The notes under the pieces: generated by a model
Told to the model about the DNA's origin: nothing
Database searches by the model: none
Seen by the model: the letters and a program-made list of their open reading frames with translations, nothing else
From: Flagellimonas okinawensis
GTDB lineage: Bacteria; Bacteroidota; Bacteroidia; Flavobacteriales; Flavobacteriaceae
Reading direction: 5' to 3'
Length of the DNA stretch: 64,000 nt
Assembly: GCF_029194005.1 (NCBI RefSeq)
Contig: NZ_JARFVA010000006.1
Coordinates: forward strand, 62,001 to 126,000
Program-made: the position numbers and the translations under genes
Shown: in pieces, positions 1 through 8,946 of the stretch
Position numbering within the stretch: the first letter of the stretch is position 1
How the letters are laid out: the number at the start of each line of letters is the position of its first letter

Positions 1-31
1 TTTTATTAATATTGATGAGTTAATATAGATT

Positions 32-305
32 TTACCTTTCGGGAAAAACTTCTTTTTTAAACATTATATAAATTAGCTTTGTATCTACTAAAATATACCC
101 TGCATGCCCCTCTCTTTTATTTATCTTAAAAACATCACCAAACTTTAAAACAATCTTCTCTTTTAGTTTGTCTTCAAGAATGCATACTATTTTTACTTCT
201 TAATACCTGGTATAGTCACTATCAAAAGGTATTCGAGCATTTTTTTTTAAAGGTGGCACCAAATTGGAGTTTCCAATCACCTTCATAATGTTTTAGTAAT
301 TCCAT
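32..305 (-). pseudogene. degenerate hypothetical gene remnant
   Basis: Conceptual translation on the minus strand starts with an ATG at 303-305 (MELLKHYEGDWKLQFGATF). A homopolymeric A run near 241-249 then shifts the frame, and it continues as NARIPFDSDYTRY, stop, EVKIVCILEDK and further to a final stop at 32-34. One frameshift plus one in-frame stop in an otherwise protein-like reading suggests a decayed gene. I do not recognise the family. It lies downstream of the racemase gene and reads in the same direction. The rest of the first 374 bases holds nothing I can name. Confidence 0.3.
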
Positions 306-374
306 TAGATAATCTTCTTAGGAACCAGATGGGCAACTAAGTCTCGATAATACCAAAGGAATTATATTCTTCCT

Positions 375-1172
375 TTATTTGACAATTATTCTATTCCCAA
401 AAACAAATTCTTCCTTAAAAAGTCCGAATTGCTCAATATCGGCACATGGAGGTGCTTCACAGCTCCATTTTCTAGAAGGTTTCCATCCAAAATTTCTTTT
501 CAAATACGCGGCTTGTTCGGCTTGTTTTAATGACGCAAGAGAGGGGTCAATAACAGGAACTTGTAATTTTTCTTGAATTTTTTCGTAAAAGCCAAATTCT
601 AATGTGCAACCAAGAATTATTGACTCGGCATGGTCTTCTTTTACCGCCATTTCAGCAGCCTTAAATAATTTACTAGCTGTTATATCATGATCTTTTTGAA
701 ATTCGCAAACATTCATTTCTACACTTCTAAAAGAAGCCAAGTGCTCTCCATAACCATATTCTTTAATTGTAGAGTGCATTTCATGCTCCCACTTCGTTTG
801 ACCTATGATTACGGAAAACTTATTTGATAATTTTAATGCAATCTCTATCGATGAATGAGAGGGGCCAACAACAACCATGTCCCCGGAAATTTCTCTTGCA
901 TCCAATAGAAAAGGGTCATAAAAGCAACCAATAATCAGGGCGTCAAAACCTTCTTTAGAAGCCTGACGGGTTGCCTTAATCAATTCAGTTGCTATCAGAG
1001 CATTATATGTTCTGTATTCTAAATTGTCCATTAACCCAACACGTGAGGACATTGAGGTAACATGCACTTCAGTATTGGAAAACTTATTTTCCTTAATCAT
1101 TTCCGCAAAAATTGTGTCATATGCACTAAATCCGATTGGAGATAGGTACATGATCTTTAATGTGTCTTTCAT
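375..1172 (-). CDS. Asp/Glu/hydantoin racemase family protein
   Basis: A 265-residue protein of the aspartate/glutamate/hydantoin racemase superfamily, which uses two cysteines as paired acid/base to invert a stereocentre without a cofactor. The two cysteines are visible at about residue 83 (IIGCFYDP) and 189 (IILGCTLEFG), each at the end of a hydrophobic strand as in hydantoin racemase. It is the last gene of a leftward operon behind a TonB receptor, HyuA, HyuB and an M24 peptidase, and the HyuA/HyuB neighbours favour hydantoin or 5-substituted hydantoin racemization over amino-acid racemization. The family assignment is firm. The substrate is inferred from context only; maleate isomerase-like or arylmalonate decarboxylase-like activity is an alternative within the same fold. 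Confidence 0.8.
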   Translation of the reverse strand: MKDTLKIMYLSPIGFSAYDTIFAEMIKENKFSNTEVHVTSMSSRVGLMDNLEYRTYNALIATELIKATRQASKEGFDALIIGCFYDPFLLDAREISGDMVVVGPSHSSIEIALKLSNKFSVIIGQTKWEHEMHSTIKEYGYGEHLASFRSVEMNVCEFQKDHDITASKLFKAAEMAVKEDHAESIILGCTLEFGFYEKIQEKLQVPVIDPSLASLKQAEQAAYLKRNFGWKPSRKWSCEAPPCADIEQFGLFKEEFVFGNRIIVK

Positions 1173-1210
1173 AATTAATTCTATTTTGGCAATTGTTTTA
1201 TTTAATCTGT

Positions 1211-2599
1211 TTAATTCATAATCTGTTCAATTTCACTTATCTCTTTAGGAATGTATTCGCCAATAAGATTGCTTCCGGAACGAGTTATAACATACTCATC
1301 TTCAATTCTTACTCCTCCAAAATCTAAGTACGATTCGATAGTGGGGAAATTCAAAAAGGGAGCACATTCCACATTATTCGATTTCCATTCATGGAATAAT
1401 TCTGGAATAAAATAAATCCCGGGTTCTACAGTAATGGTGAACCCTTCTTTTAGTCTTTTTCCTAGTCTTAATGACTTTAAACCAAATTGTTCAGATTTTA
1501 AAACCTCAGTATCATAGCCCACATTATTTTCTCCTAAGCTTTCCATATCGTGGACATCCAAGCCTATCATATGTCCCAATCCGTGAGGAAAAAACAATGC
1601 ATGAGCCCCAGTAGCTACTGCATCCTTAACATCCCCTTTCATTAAACCCAAATCTTTTAATCCCTCAGCTAATTTGTAACATGCAGCTAAATGAACATCC
1701 CTATAAAGCACATTGGGTTCCAGCATTTCTATTGCCCTTTTTTGGGCATCTAGTACAATTTGATAGATTTCTTTTTGTTTTGCACTAAACTTTCCTGAAA
1801 CAGGAATAGTTCTTGTGATGTCACCTGCATATCCTGAACTTGATAATCCGCCGAAATCACCCAATAGCAGTTGACCTCTTCGAAGCTCATTTGTATAATT
1901 AATATTGTGTAAAATTTGACCTTGAATCGAAACTATAGGAGGGTAAGCTGTTCTGCCTCCAGCACTAATTGCCGAACTTTCCAAAGCTCCAACTAAGTCT
2001 GACTCCTTTAGACCCGGTTTGGCTTTTGAAATGACTTTTACATGCATTTCTTTTGTGATACCAATAGCTTGTTCTAACTCATCAATTTCTTCAGATGATT
2101 TAATTTCTCTCTGAGATACAACAGCATCAATTAGCTCTTTAGAACTGTTCACACTGACTTCCCGGATAGAAAGACCTACAAGGTTTGATAATAATAATGT
2201 TGTGGATATGCGATACGGCGGTAAAAAATGGATTTTAGTTATGTTCAAATAATCTTTGATATAATCAGATAGCTTATCAAAGCTTAACACTTTGTAAACA
2301 CCTACATTATAGGCTTTGCTCCTCAAAGGTTCTTGAGGTCCTATCCAAATAGTATGTTCCAAAGAAACTTCATTTCCAAAAAGTATGGATTCCCCCGTTT
2401 CACAATTGAGAACCAAGACCAAATCCGGTAGGTTTATCCCCATATAATAAAGGAACGAGCTGTCCTGAACAAAAAAATAGGTATTAGCCTTAAAATTTCT
2501 AGCAGATTCACTATTTCCAGGTAAAACAATAATGCCGCTACCTATTTTTTTGATTAATTCGGATCTTCTATTTACATATGTTTCTTTATCAAAGAACAT
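1211..2599 (-). CDS. M24 family metallopeptidase (aminopeptidase P-like)
   Basis: A 462-residue protein with an aminopeptidase-P N-terminal domain (about residues 1-150) and a C-terminal pita-bread catalytic domain. All five dinuclear metal ligands are visible: Asp248 (GDFGG), Asp260 (GDITRT), His343 (HGLGHMIG), Glu392 (VEPGIYF) and Glu433 (RIEDE). Enzymes of this type release an N-terminal residue preceding proline, so a cytosolic Xaa-Pro dipeptidase or aminopeptidase is the default reading. It sits 2 bp downstream of hyuB. Creatinase, which acts in creatinine/N-methylhydantoin catabolism, shares this fold but lacks these metal ligands, so I reject that reading although the neighbourhood recalls it. 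A role in opening peptides or N-carbamoyl products made by HyuAB is possible but unproven. Confidence 0.85.
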   Translation of the reverse strand: MFFDKETYVNRRSELIKKIGSGIIVLPGNSESARNFKANTYFFVQDSSFLYYMGINLPDLVLVLNCETGESILFGNEVSLEHTIWIGPQEPLRSKAYNVGVYKVLSFDKLSDYIKDYLNITKIHFLPPYRISTTLLLSNLVGLSIREVSVNSSKELIDAVVSQREIKSSEEIDELEQAIGITKEMHVKVISKAKPGLKESDLVGALESSAISAGGRTAYPPIVSIQGQILHNINYTNELRRGQLLLGDFGGLSSSGYAGDITRTIPVSGKFSAKQKEIYQIVLDAQKRAIEMLEPNVLYRDVHLAACYKLAEGLKDLGLMKGDVKDAVATGAHALFFPHGLGHMIGLDVHDMESLGENNVGYDTEVLKSEQFGLKSLRLGKRLKEGFTITVEPGIYFIPELFHEWKSNNVECAPFLNFPTIESYLDFGGVRIEDEYVITRSGSNLIGEYIPKEISEIEQIMN

Positions 2600-2601
2600 G
2601 G

Positions 2602-4266
2602 TTACGATACCTTATAAAATTCTTGAGCTTCTTTCTGTGTTATGTACCCATTCTTTATGTCCAATAAAACTTGTTCTCTTGGTCTGTCTTTTGGATTTCC
2701 ATACCCGCCTCCGGTAGCCGTTACACATCGAACTATATCTCCTTTTTCCAGATAAATGTTGGTTCCTAGGCTATATCTTTCTTTTGTACCATCTTTTCTT
2801 ATTATCATGAAATAGTTATAGGATCCATCATGTCCGCCTTTCATACCCCACGTTTTTGTTTTTTCCCCTAGAAATGCCGCGGTTACGTGTGCACCATCTG
2901 ATACAATCTTATAATCTACATACTGGCCATTACCTCCTTGGTATTCTCCATAACCTCCCCCTTCATTATGAAATGCGTATTGATCTACTTGTATACCGTA
3001 TCTCATTTCTCTAATCTCGATAGGAATGTTGTACGATTCACCGCTACCACAGGACAATTGTCCTCTGTTACCATCATGGTCACAGGAAGCCCCCCATCCT
3101 CCAGCAAGAGGCTCTGCCTGAATGTAAAATTGCTTGGTGTCGGGGTGTACACCTGAAATAAATGTGGCACACACAGAACGTAAATGGCCAGCAGGCAGTT
3201 TATTGGGAATCAAAGGAGCTAAAATTTTCCATACCAAATCTATGGAGGCAACCATTACTTCATAGTATACCGAAACGGCAGAGGGCGTCTGTGCACTAAC
3301 GATTGTTCCAGGTTCACAGACTACCTTCATTGGTCTGAATGCTCCTCCATTAGCGTCCATGCGTGGTGTTGTAATAGCCTTAAACAAACTTCTACAGCCT
3401 GTGACCAAACCACTAAATGCTAAATTGGTTGCACCTTTTACTTGTGGATGCGACCCGTTGAAATCCGCAATAAATTCTGTGTCTGTTACTGTAATTTTTG
3501 CTTTAATTGGAAAAGGTCCCTCCCCAAAACCATTGTCTTCAATTATGCTTTCTCCTTCATAAACCCCGTTCGGAATATCCTTTAAAGCTTCAATACACAT
3601 ACGTTCCCCGTAATCTAAGAAATCGTTTTTGGCTTTTTTGTAGGTATCCAGACCGTATTTTTCAATGATTGATATTACCCTTTTGGCACCGACTTCGGCA
3701 GCAGCGATACCGGCAAACAAATCACCCAATGTACTATCAGGCAATCGCACATTAACTTTTATCATATCGATAACAGCAGCATTTAAAACCCCCTCAGATT
3801 TTATTTTTATGAATGGGAAGTGCAATCCTTCTTGATAGATTTCAGTAGCCACCGTTGAAACGGAACCTGGGAATGTGCCTCCCAATTCTGTCCAGTGAGC
3901 TTTATTAACCGTAAAGGCAACCAATTCACCCTTGTAAAATACAGGATAAACCACGGATACATCTGACAGGTGTGTTCCTCCTCCTGCGTAAGGTGTATTT
4001 GCTATAATTACATCACCTTCTTTTAAAGGATTTTTCTCATTATACTTTTCCAATGAAGCCCTAACTACAGAATCTAAAGCTGCCAAAAATGCAGTTACGC
4101 CGTTTCCTTGAGCCAATAATTCACCTTTGGAATCAGTAATACCCACGGCGTAGTCAAGTGATTCATATATAATTGGACTCATACTGGTACGTTCCAGTGT
4201 TTTGAACATTTCATCTCCAGCAGCTACCAAAGCATCCTGGATTATTTCTAATGTGAACTTTTCCAT
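2602..4266 (-). CDS. hyuB: hydantoinase B / 5-oxoprolinase beta-type subunit
   Basis: A 554-residue HyuB-family protein, the partner of HyuA in ATP-dependent opening of hydantoin, N-methylhydantoin or 5-oxoproline rings. It begins EIIQDALVAAGDEMFKTLERTS and contains the family's typical segments IIANTPYAGGGTHLSDV, ADFNGSHPQVKGATN and the glycine-rich C-terminal part with GGGYGNPKDRP. The length is normal for a stand-alone HyuB. It lies 2 bp downstream of hyuA and 2 bp upstream of the M24 gene, so the three are surely cotranscribed. The family is clear. The actual substrate cannot be told from sequence because 5-oxoprolinase, hydantoinase and acetone carboxylase-related enzymes share these domains. 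Confidence 0.88.
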   Translation of the reverse strand: MEKFTLEIIQDALVAAGDEMFKTLERTSMSPIIYESLDYAVGITDSKGELLAQGNGVTAFLAALDSVVRASLEKYNEKNPLKEGDVIIANTPYAGGGTHLSDVSVVYPVFYKGELVAFTVNKAHWTELGGTFPGSVSTVATEIYQEGLHFPFIKIKSEGVLNAAVIDMIKVNVRLPDSTLGDLFAGIAAAEVGAKRVISIIEKYGLDTYKKAKNDFLDYGERMCIEALKDIPNGVYEGESIIEDNGFGEGPFPIKAKITVTDTEFIADFNGSHPQVKGATNLAFSGLVTGCRSLFKAITTPRMDANGGAFRPMKVVCEPGTIVSAQTPSAVSVYYEVMVASIDLVWKILAPLIPNKLPAGHLRSVCATFISGVHPDTKQFYIQAEPLAGGWGASCDHDGNRGQLSCGSGESYNIPIEIREMRYGIQVDQYAFHNEGGGYGEYQGGNGQYVDYKIVSDGAHVTAAFLGEKTKTWGMKGGHDGSYNYFMIIRKDGTKERYSLGTNIYLEKGDIVRCVTATGGGYGNPKDRPREQVLLDIKNGYITQKEAQEFYKVS

Positions 4267-4268
4267 AA

Positions 4269-6332
4269 TTAGACTTTTTGTAATGTTAAAATTAAATTTC
4301 CGTATGCATCAATATTAACCGTATGCATGGGGGTAACCACCGTTGTTGTTGCCTTTTCAGCTATTATTGCTGGCCCTTTTATTGTCATATTGGGCTCTAA
4401 CAAGTCTCTGTGGTAAAATGGTGTGGTATGTATTCCCAAATCATCAAAGTCTACTTCTTTATTATCGAATATTGCATCTTCAACCTTTTTACCTGTAATA
4501 TCCATTTGTGGAAAATCTGGCTTTTCAACTTCAACTTCCGCTACTAAATGAAAGTTTACTAATTCAACCATTGCATCTAGTTCAAAGGAATATTGTTTTT
4601 TGTGTTCTTTATGGAAAAAATCGATAATGGTTTCTAGCGGTGTATCATAATTAAAATCTGAAAGCAACACTTTTACATAATGCTCTTGACCTACGTAGCG
4701 TAAGTCGGTATAATAAGTGAATTTTATATCATCAAGATTATACCCATCCAACTTAAAATTATCAATCGCTTCTTTTTCCATTTCGTTAAATGTGGACTGG
4801 ATAATATGCCTTTGTTCTTGAACAAGTGTTAATACATTGGTCCTGATATAATCCCTCCTTATATCGGACATCAACATTCCAAAGGCAGAAAAAACACCAG
4901 CATGTGGTGGAATTATGAGTTCAGATATTTGTAGTTCCCTAGCTAAATCCGCACCATGCATTGCGCCTCCACCACCAATTACCACCATGGTAAAATCTCT
5001 CGGGTCATGCCCCTTATTTATAGATATGAGCTTCAAAGCATTTACCATATTAGCATTAGCTACGCGAATTATTCCTTTTGCTATATCAGTTTTAGAACCT
5101 TTTAATGTTTCACATAATGTTTTAGAAGCTTCATTGATGCTATCATAATCTGGCTGCAATTCCCCTCCTAAAAAGTAATCAGGGTGAATTCTACCTGTAA
5201 TAATATTGGCATCAGTTGTAGTTAAGTTTTTACCACCACGACCATATGCAGCAGGTCCAGGCATTGCTCCAGCACTTTTTGGCCCAACATGCATTTTGCC
5301 TCCTTCATCAATCCAAGCAATACTTCCACCTCCATTTCCAATTTCTACAATATCAATTACAGGGGTTTGAATAGGATAGCCAGCTTCAATTCTTGAATGC
5401 TCAATTTTATAATTGGTTGTAATTTTTACTTGACCGTTTTCTACCAGGGCACATTTTGCTGTTGTACCACCTATATCCAATACAATTAAATCCTTTTTAT
5501 TAATTACCTTACCCAAAGCTATAGCACCAAAAACTCCACTGGCAGGACCGGACTCTACCATGGTTATAGGGTTGGCTTTTACATCGTTAATTGATGTAAT
5601 CCCTCCGTTGGATTGCATGATGTAAGGAGAGTTCTTTAGTCCTTTGTTTTTTAGCTTATTTTCGAGGTTGTTAAGGTATTTTTTTGCTATCGGCAATACA
5701 TACGCAGATAAAGCAGTTGAACTACTACGCTCATATTCCCTCCATTCACGAGTTACCTGGTAGGAAGCAATAATTTCAACTTCAGGAAACAGTTTCGATA
5801 ATTCTTCCACCAACTTTATTTCGTGGTCAGGGTTTTTATAAGCATGCAATAAGCATACTGCTATTGCTTCAACATTTTCCTCCTTACAAGATTTAATGAT
5901 TGAATTCAAATTACTGATATTCAAATTTGTTAAAACCTGACCTTTATAATCCATTCTTTCTTCTACTTCAAATCGCAGATATCTGGGTACAAACGGAGGT
6001 TGTTTAATAAAGTTAAAGTTGAATAAATCTGGCCGGTTGCATCTTGCAATTTCCAAAACATCCCTAAATCCTTTTGTTGTAATTAAAGCTGTTTTTGCTC
6101 CTTTTCTTTCTGTTAAGGCATTTATTACAACTGTAGTACCATGAGCAAAAAAATCGATTTTGTTTAAATCTATTTTACCCTTAGATATTGTATCTAATAT
6201 CCCTTCTTCAAAGTTTGAAGGTGTAGTATCCGATTTGGCCACTTTGACTCCAATTGGCTTACCTGATTTTTCGTCAAATTCAAGACACACAAGGTCTGTA
6301 AAAGTTCCGCCTATATCTGTTGCGACTCTCAT
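4269..6332 (-). CDS. hyuA: hydantoinase A / 5-oxoprolinase alpha-type subunit
   Basis: A HyuA-family ATP-binding subunit of about 687 residues. The ATG at 6330-6332 is preferred as start because it gives MRVATDIGGTFTDLVC, exactly where the family's conserved actin-like phosphate-binding motif begins; an in-frame extension to 6386 adds 18 residues unlike the family. Further conserved pieces are AHGTTVVINALTERKGAKT, the segment VLDIGGTTAKCALVENG and the glycine-rich GGGGAMHGADLAREL. With HyuB it should hydrolyse ATP to activate and open a cyclic amide. It is separated by 117 bp from the TonB receptor gene upstream, and the operon runs receptor, hyuA, hyuB, M24 peptidase, racemase. Confidence 0.88.
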   Translation of the reverse strand: MRVATDIGGTFTDLVCLEFDEKSGKPIGVKVAKSDTTPSNFEEGILDTISKGKIDLNKIDFFAHGTTVVINALTERKGAKTALITTKGFRDVLEIARCNRPDLFNFNFIKQPPFVPRYLRFEVEERMDYKGQVLTNLNISNLNSIIKSCKEENVEAIAVCLLHAYKNPDHEIKLVEELSKLFPEVEIIASYQVTREWREYERSSSTALSAYVLPIAKKYLNNLENKLKNKGLKNSPYIMQSNGGITSINDVKANPITMVESGPASGVFGAIALGKVINKKDLIVLDIGGTTAKCALVENGQVKITTNYKIEHSRIEAGYPIQTPVIDIVEIGNGGGSIAWIDEGGKMHVGPKSAGAMPGPAAYGRGGKNLTTTDANIITGRIHPDYFLGGELQPDYDSINEASKTLCETLKGSKTDIAKGIIRVANANMVNALKLISINKGHDPRDFTMVVIGGGGAMHGADLARELQISELIIPPHAGVFSAFGMLMSDIRRDYIRTNVLTLVQEQRHIIQSTFNEMEKEAIDNFKLDGYNLDDIKFTYYTDLRYVGQEHYVKVLLSDFNYDTPLETIIDFFHKEHKKQYSFELDAMVELVNFHLVAEVEVEKPDFPQMDITGKKVEDAIFDNKEVDFDDLGIHTTPFYHRDLLEPNMTIKGPAIIAEKATTTVVTPMHTVNIDAYGNLILTLQKV

Positions 6333-6449
6333 TATTATATTTTTTATTATTAAAAAAGGCCAACTAATGATTAGTGGCCTTACCATGTTAATTTACCTAG
6401 AAGGCTAACTAATTCAAAACACTTAATTATTGAAAACTAACAGTTTACA

Positions 6450-8831
6450 TTAAAACCTATATGATATTTCCACACCATATGTTGCTGGTTGGCTAGGTGT
6501 TCTAACGTCTCCAATTGGTCCTCCCGTAGGATCACCGTCAAGGACGCTAAACGGCCACCATTCTTGATTATATTGAGTATCAAAAATATTTTTACCCCAA
6601 ACTGCAAACGAAATATTATTGACACTATAAATCAATTTTGTATTCACTAAAGTGTATGGGTCTTGGAATACATTTTCTTGATCTACACCATATAAATCAT
6701 CAGCAAACCAGTATTTTTTCCCCTTGTTTTCTACATTCACATTGGCAGATATATTTGAGTTTTCACCGGTATTAAAGTTCCCAAATAGACCAACATAAAA
6801 ACTACTTTGCGGTGCGAAAGGAATTTTGTTTCCAATTGCTGATTCTTCGAAAGCTTTTGTAATTTCTGTATCTATAAACGAAGCGCCTCCTAGTATGTCA
6901 AAGTTTTTAGATAATCTTAGTTTGGTGTCAATTTCAAATCCTGACGCCTTGGATTCCTCAAAATTAATTGTTCCTAGAAATGTTCGAACTCCATCCGATC
7001 CAAATCGGTAGACTTGTTGATCTTCAAATACCGTATTGAAGTATGCCAGATTAATTATAAATCTATTGTTCCAAAAACTGTTTTTAAGCCCAACTTCAAA
7101 GCTATTTGTAAATTCCGGTCTAATTTCTTTTTCAATACCACTAGCCACAAGCTCTATGGGATTATAACCTCCACTTCTAAACCCCCTACTATAACTAGCA
7201 TAAAGCATGTTCTCTTTGGCTATTTTGTATGAAGCGGATAACTTTGGTTGAAACGCATTATAGGTTCTTTTGCTTTCTTCTCCGGATACCCCTTCGATAT
7301 TCTCTAAAGTTTCCCACTCGTTACGAATACCTACTGAAATATTAAACTTGTTACTTATGTCATATTCGAAGAATCCAAATAAACCAATTGAGTTCAACTT
7401 GTTGTCGTCGTTGGTGATAACAATTTGGGTGGTATTGGTATAATTTAAATCATTCGGGTCATTATTTTGATATGCATTGGTATCCCAATCAGAATTAATA
7501 TTTTGATAAAATAGACCTAAATTCCATTTGAATTTTGAAATTGGATTGGATGAGACTAATCTAAGCTCTTCGTTTAGAGTTCTAGAAGCTCTGGTCATAT
7601 CCTGCGTTGCAGCAGGAATTGGCCCATAATTATCAATAGGAGCAAAGGAGAGATAATCCCCATCATAGAATAAATCAACATCGGAATAAGAAGTATGTGA
7701 TAACAATTTAAAACCCTTGAATGCTGTTTCGAAAGAAGCTGCTAAAATTGTTGACTTTAGTGTTCCTTCACCCAAAAAATCAGCGTCAGGGTTTCCCCCA
7801 AAACTATTAGGGTTAGAGTCTTCAAAATCAGGGTTATTGTTACTTCCAATAAAAGTAATAGCCCCGCTTTTACTATCATTATGCTGGCCAGTAAATGACA
7901 GTAAACTACTATTTCCTAGTCTAAATTTTAGTTGACCTCGTATTCCTAAATCCCTACGGAAATCTACTTTTTCGTCCAAGGTTGTGTTATTAATTAACCC
8001 ATCAAAATTTGAATAATTTACACCTAAACGATAGTAAGACTTGTTATCCTTAATCGACCCAGATATGCTAGACCCTAATTTATAGGCGTTTCCATTTCCA
8101 TATCCAGCATTTATTTTGCCTTGAAACCCATTTTTTGGTTGCTTTGTAGTTATGATTACAGCCCCACCTATTGCATTTTTACCATAAAACAAACCTTGAG
8201 CACCTTTGATTACCTCTATCTGGTCAATATCAAACAGAGTTTGGGTGTTTAAGTCTGCAGAGGCCATATATACTCCATCTATAACTGTTGCAATTGGAGA
8301 AGGACCATATCGAATTTGCGGAATTCCTCTAACACTTACCATAACTGTCCCTGGATCCTGTGACTCGCCATATGAAATACCAGGTATTTGAGTCAAAAAG
8401 CTTCCAACATCTTCAATACCCGTTACATTAATTTGTTGTGATGTCACTGCAGTTACACTTTCGGGCATAGTTTGTATGGATTCCAGTCTTTTACGAGCCC
8501 TACCTTTCACATCTGTAAAACCCTGTACAACCACTTCATCTAGCTGAGCTGCATCTTCCACCAAAACAACATCAATTTTACTTCTTCCATCTATGGGAAT
8601 TTCTTGAGTTTTAAATCCAAGTGAGGAAAAAATGAGGATTGCTCCTTTGTTGACCGACAACGAGTAATTGCCATCAATGTCAGTGGTGGTTCCATTAGAC
8701 GTGCCTTTTTCAATAACATTTACAAAAGGCTGAGGGCCATCAGCAGAACTGACAAAACCACTTACAACGATATCCTGTGAAAATGTCATTAGCGGCATAA
8801 TCAGGACTAAAAGTATTAGTTTGCATTTCAT
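6450..8831 (-). CDS. TonB-dependent receptor with carboxypeptidase-D-like domain
   Basis: A 793-residue outer-membrane receptor. An N-terminal signal peptide (KLILLVLIMPLMTFSQ) is followed by a carboxypeptidase regulatory-like beta-sandwich (about residues 22-95), a plug domain (about 115-235, with VTAVTSQQINVTGIEDVG and QIEVIKGAQGLFYGKNAIGG) and a beta-barrel ending in the outer-membrane sorting signal EISYRF with terminal Phe. It lacks the longer SusC-type signature and has no SusD neighbour, so it is a general TonB-dependent transporter rather than a glycan SusC. As the first gene of the hydantoinase operon it probably imports the substrate of HyuAB across the outer membrane. The substrate identity is inference. 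Confidence 0.85.
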   Translation of the reverse strand: MKCKLILLVLIMPLMTFSQDIVVSGFVSSADGPQPFVNVIEKGTSNGTTTDIDGNYSLSVNKGAILIFSSLGFKTQEIPIDGRSKIDVVLVEDAAQLDEVVVQGFTDVKGRARKRLESIQTMPESVTAVTSQQINVTGIEDVGSFLTQIPGISYGESQDPGTVMVSVRGIPQIRYGPSPIATVIDGVYMASADLNTQTLFDIDQIEVIKGAQGLFYGKNAIGGAVIITTKQPKNGFQGKINAGYGNGNAYKLGSSISGSIKDNKSYYRLGVNYSNFDGLINNTTLDEKVDFRRDLGIRGQLKFRLGNSSLLSFTGQHNDSKSGAITFIGSNNNPDFEDSNPNSFGGNPDADFLGEGTLKSTILAASFETAFKGFKLLSHTSYSDVDLFYDGDYLSFAPIDNYGPIPAATQDMTRASRTLNEELRLVSSNPISKFKWNLGLFYQNINSDWDTNAYQNNDPNDLNYTNTTQIVITNDDNKLNSIGLFGFFEYDISNKFNISVGIRNEWETLENIEGVSGEESKRTYNAFQPKLSASYKIAKENMLYASYSRGFRSGGYNPIELVASGIEKEIRPEFTNSFEVGLKNSFWNNRFIINLAYFNTVFEDQQVYRFGSDGVRTFLGTINFEESKASGFEIDTKLRLSKNFDILGGASFIDTEITKAFEESAIGNKIPFAPQSSFYVGLFGNFNTGENSNISANVNVENKGKKYWFADDLYGVDQENVFQDPYTLVNTKLIYSVNNISFAVWGKNIFDTQYNQEWWPFSVLDGDPTGGPIGDVRTPSQPATYGVEISYRF

Positions 8832-8887
8832 ATTTAATTGAGTTATTAGTTCGATTGAGTAAATCTAAATTATTTTAAATTCCATGA

Positions 8888-8944
8888 TTGTATTTCCTAA
8901 TCTTTTGATTTATTTTTGTAATTCCTAATTAGAAAACAGGAATT
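8888..8944 (+). promoter_or_regulatory. flavobacterial promoter and inverted repeat before 8947 gene
   Basis: TTG at 8888-8890 and TATTTTTG at 8911-8918 are separated by 20 bp, matching the Bacteroidota -33/-7 consensus TTG-N17-23-TAnnTTTG. Just downstream, AATTCCT (8920-8926) and AGGAATT (8938-8944) form a 7-bp inverted repeat over the expected transcription start. It lies in the divergent intergenic region shared with the TonB receptor, so a regulator binding here could control both directions. Confidence 0.55.
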
Positions 8945-8946
8945 AT

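Noticed and set aside
1211..2599. Creatinase in a creatinine/N-methylhydantoin pathway
   Set aside because: All five M24 metal ligands are present, whereas creatinase has lost them; no creatininase or sarcosine oxidase is nearby.
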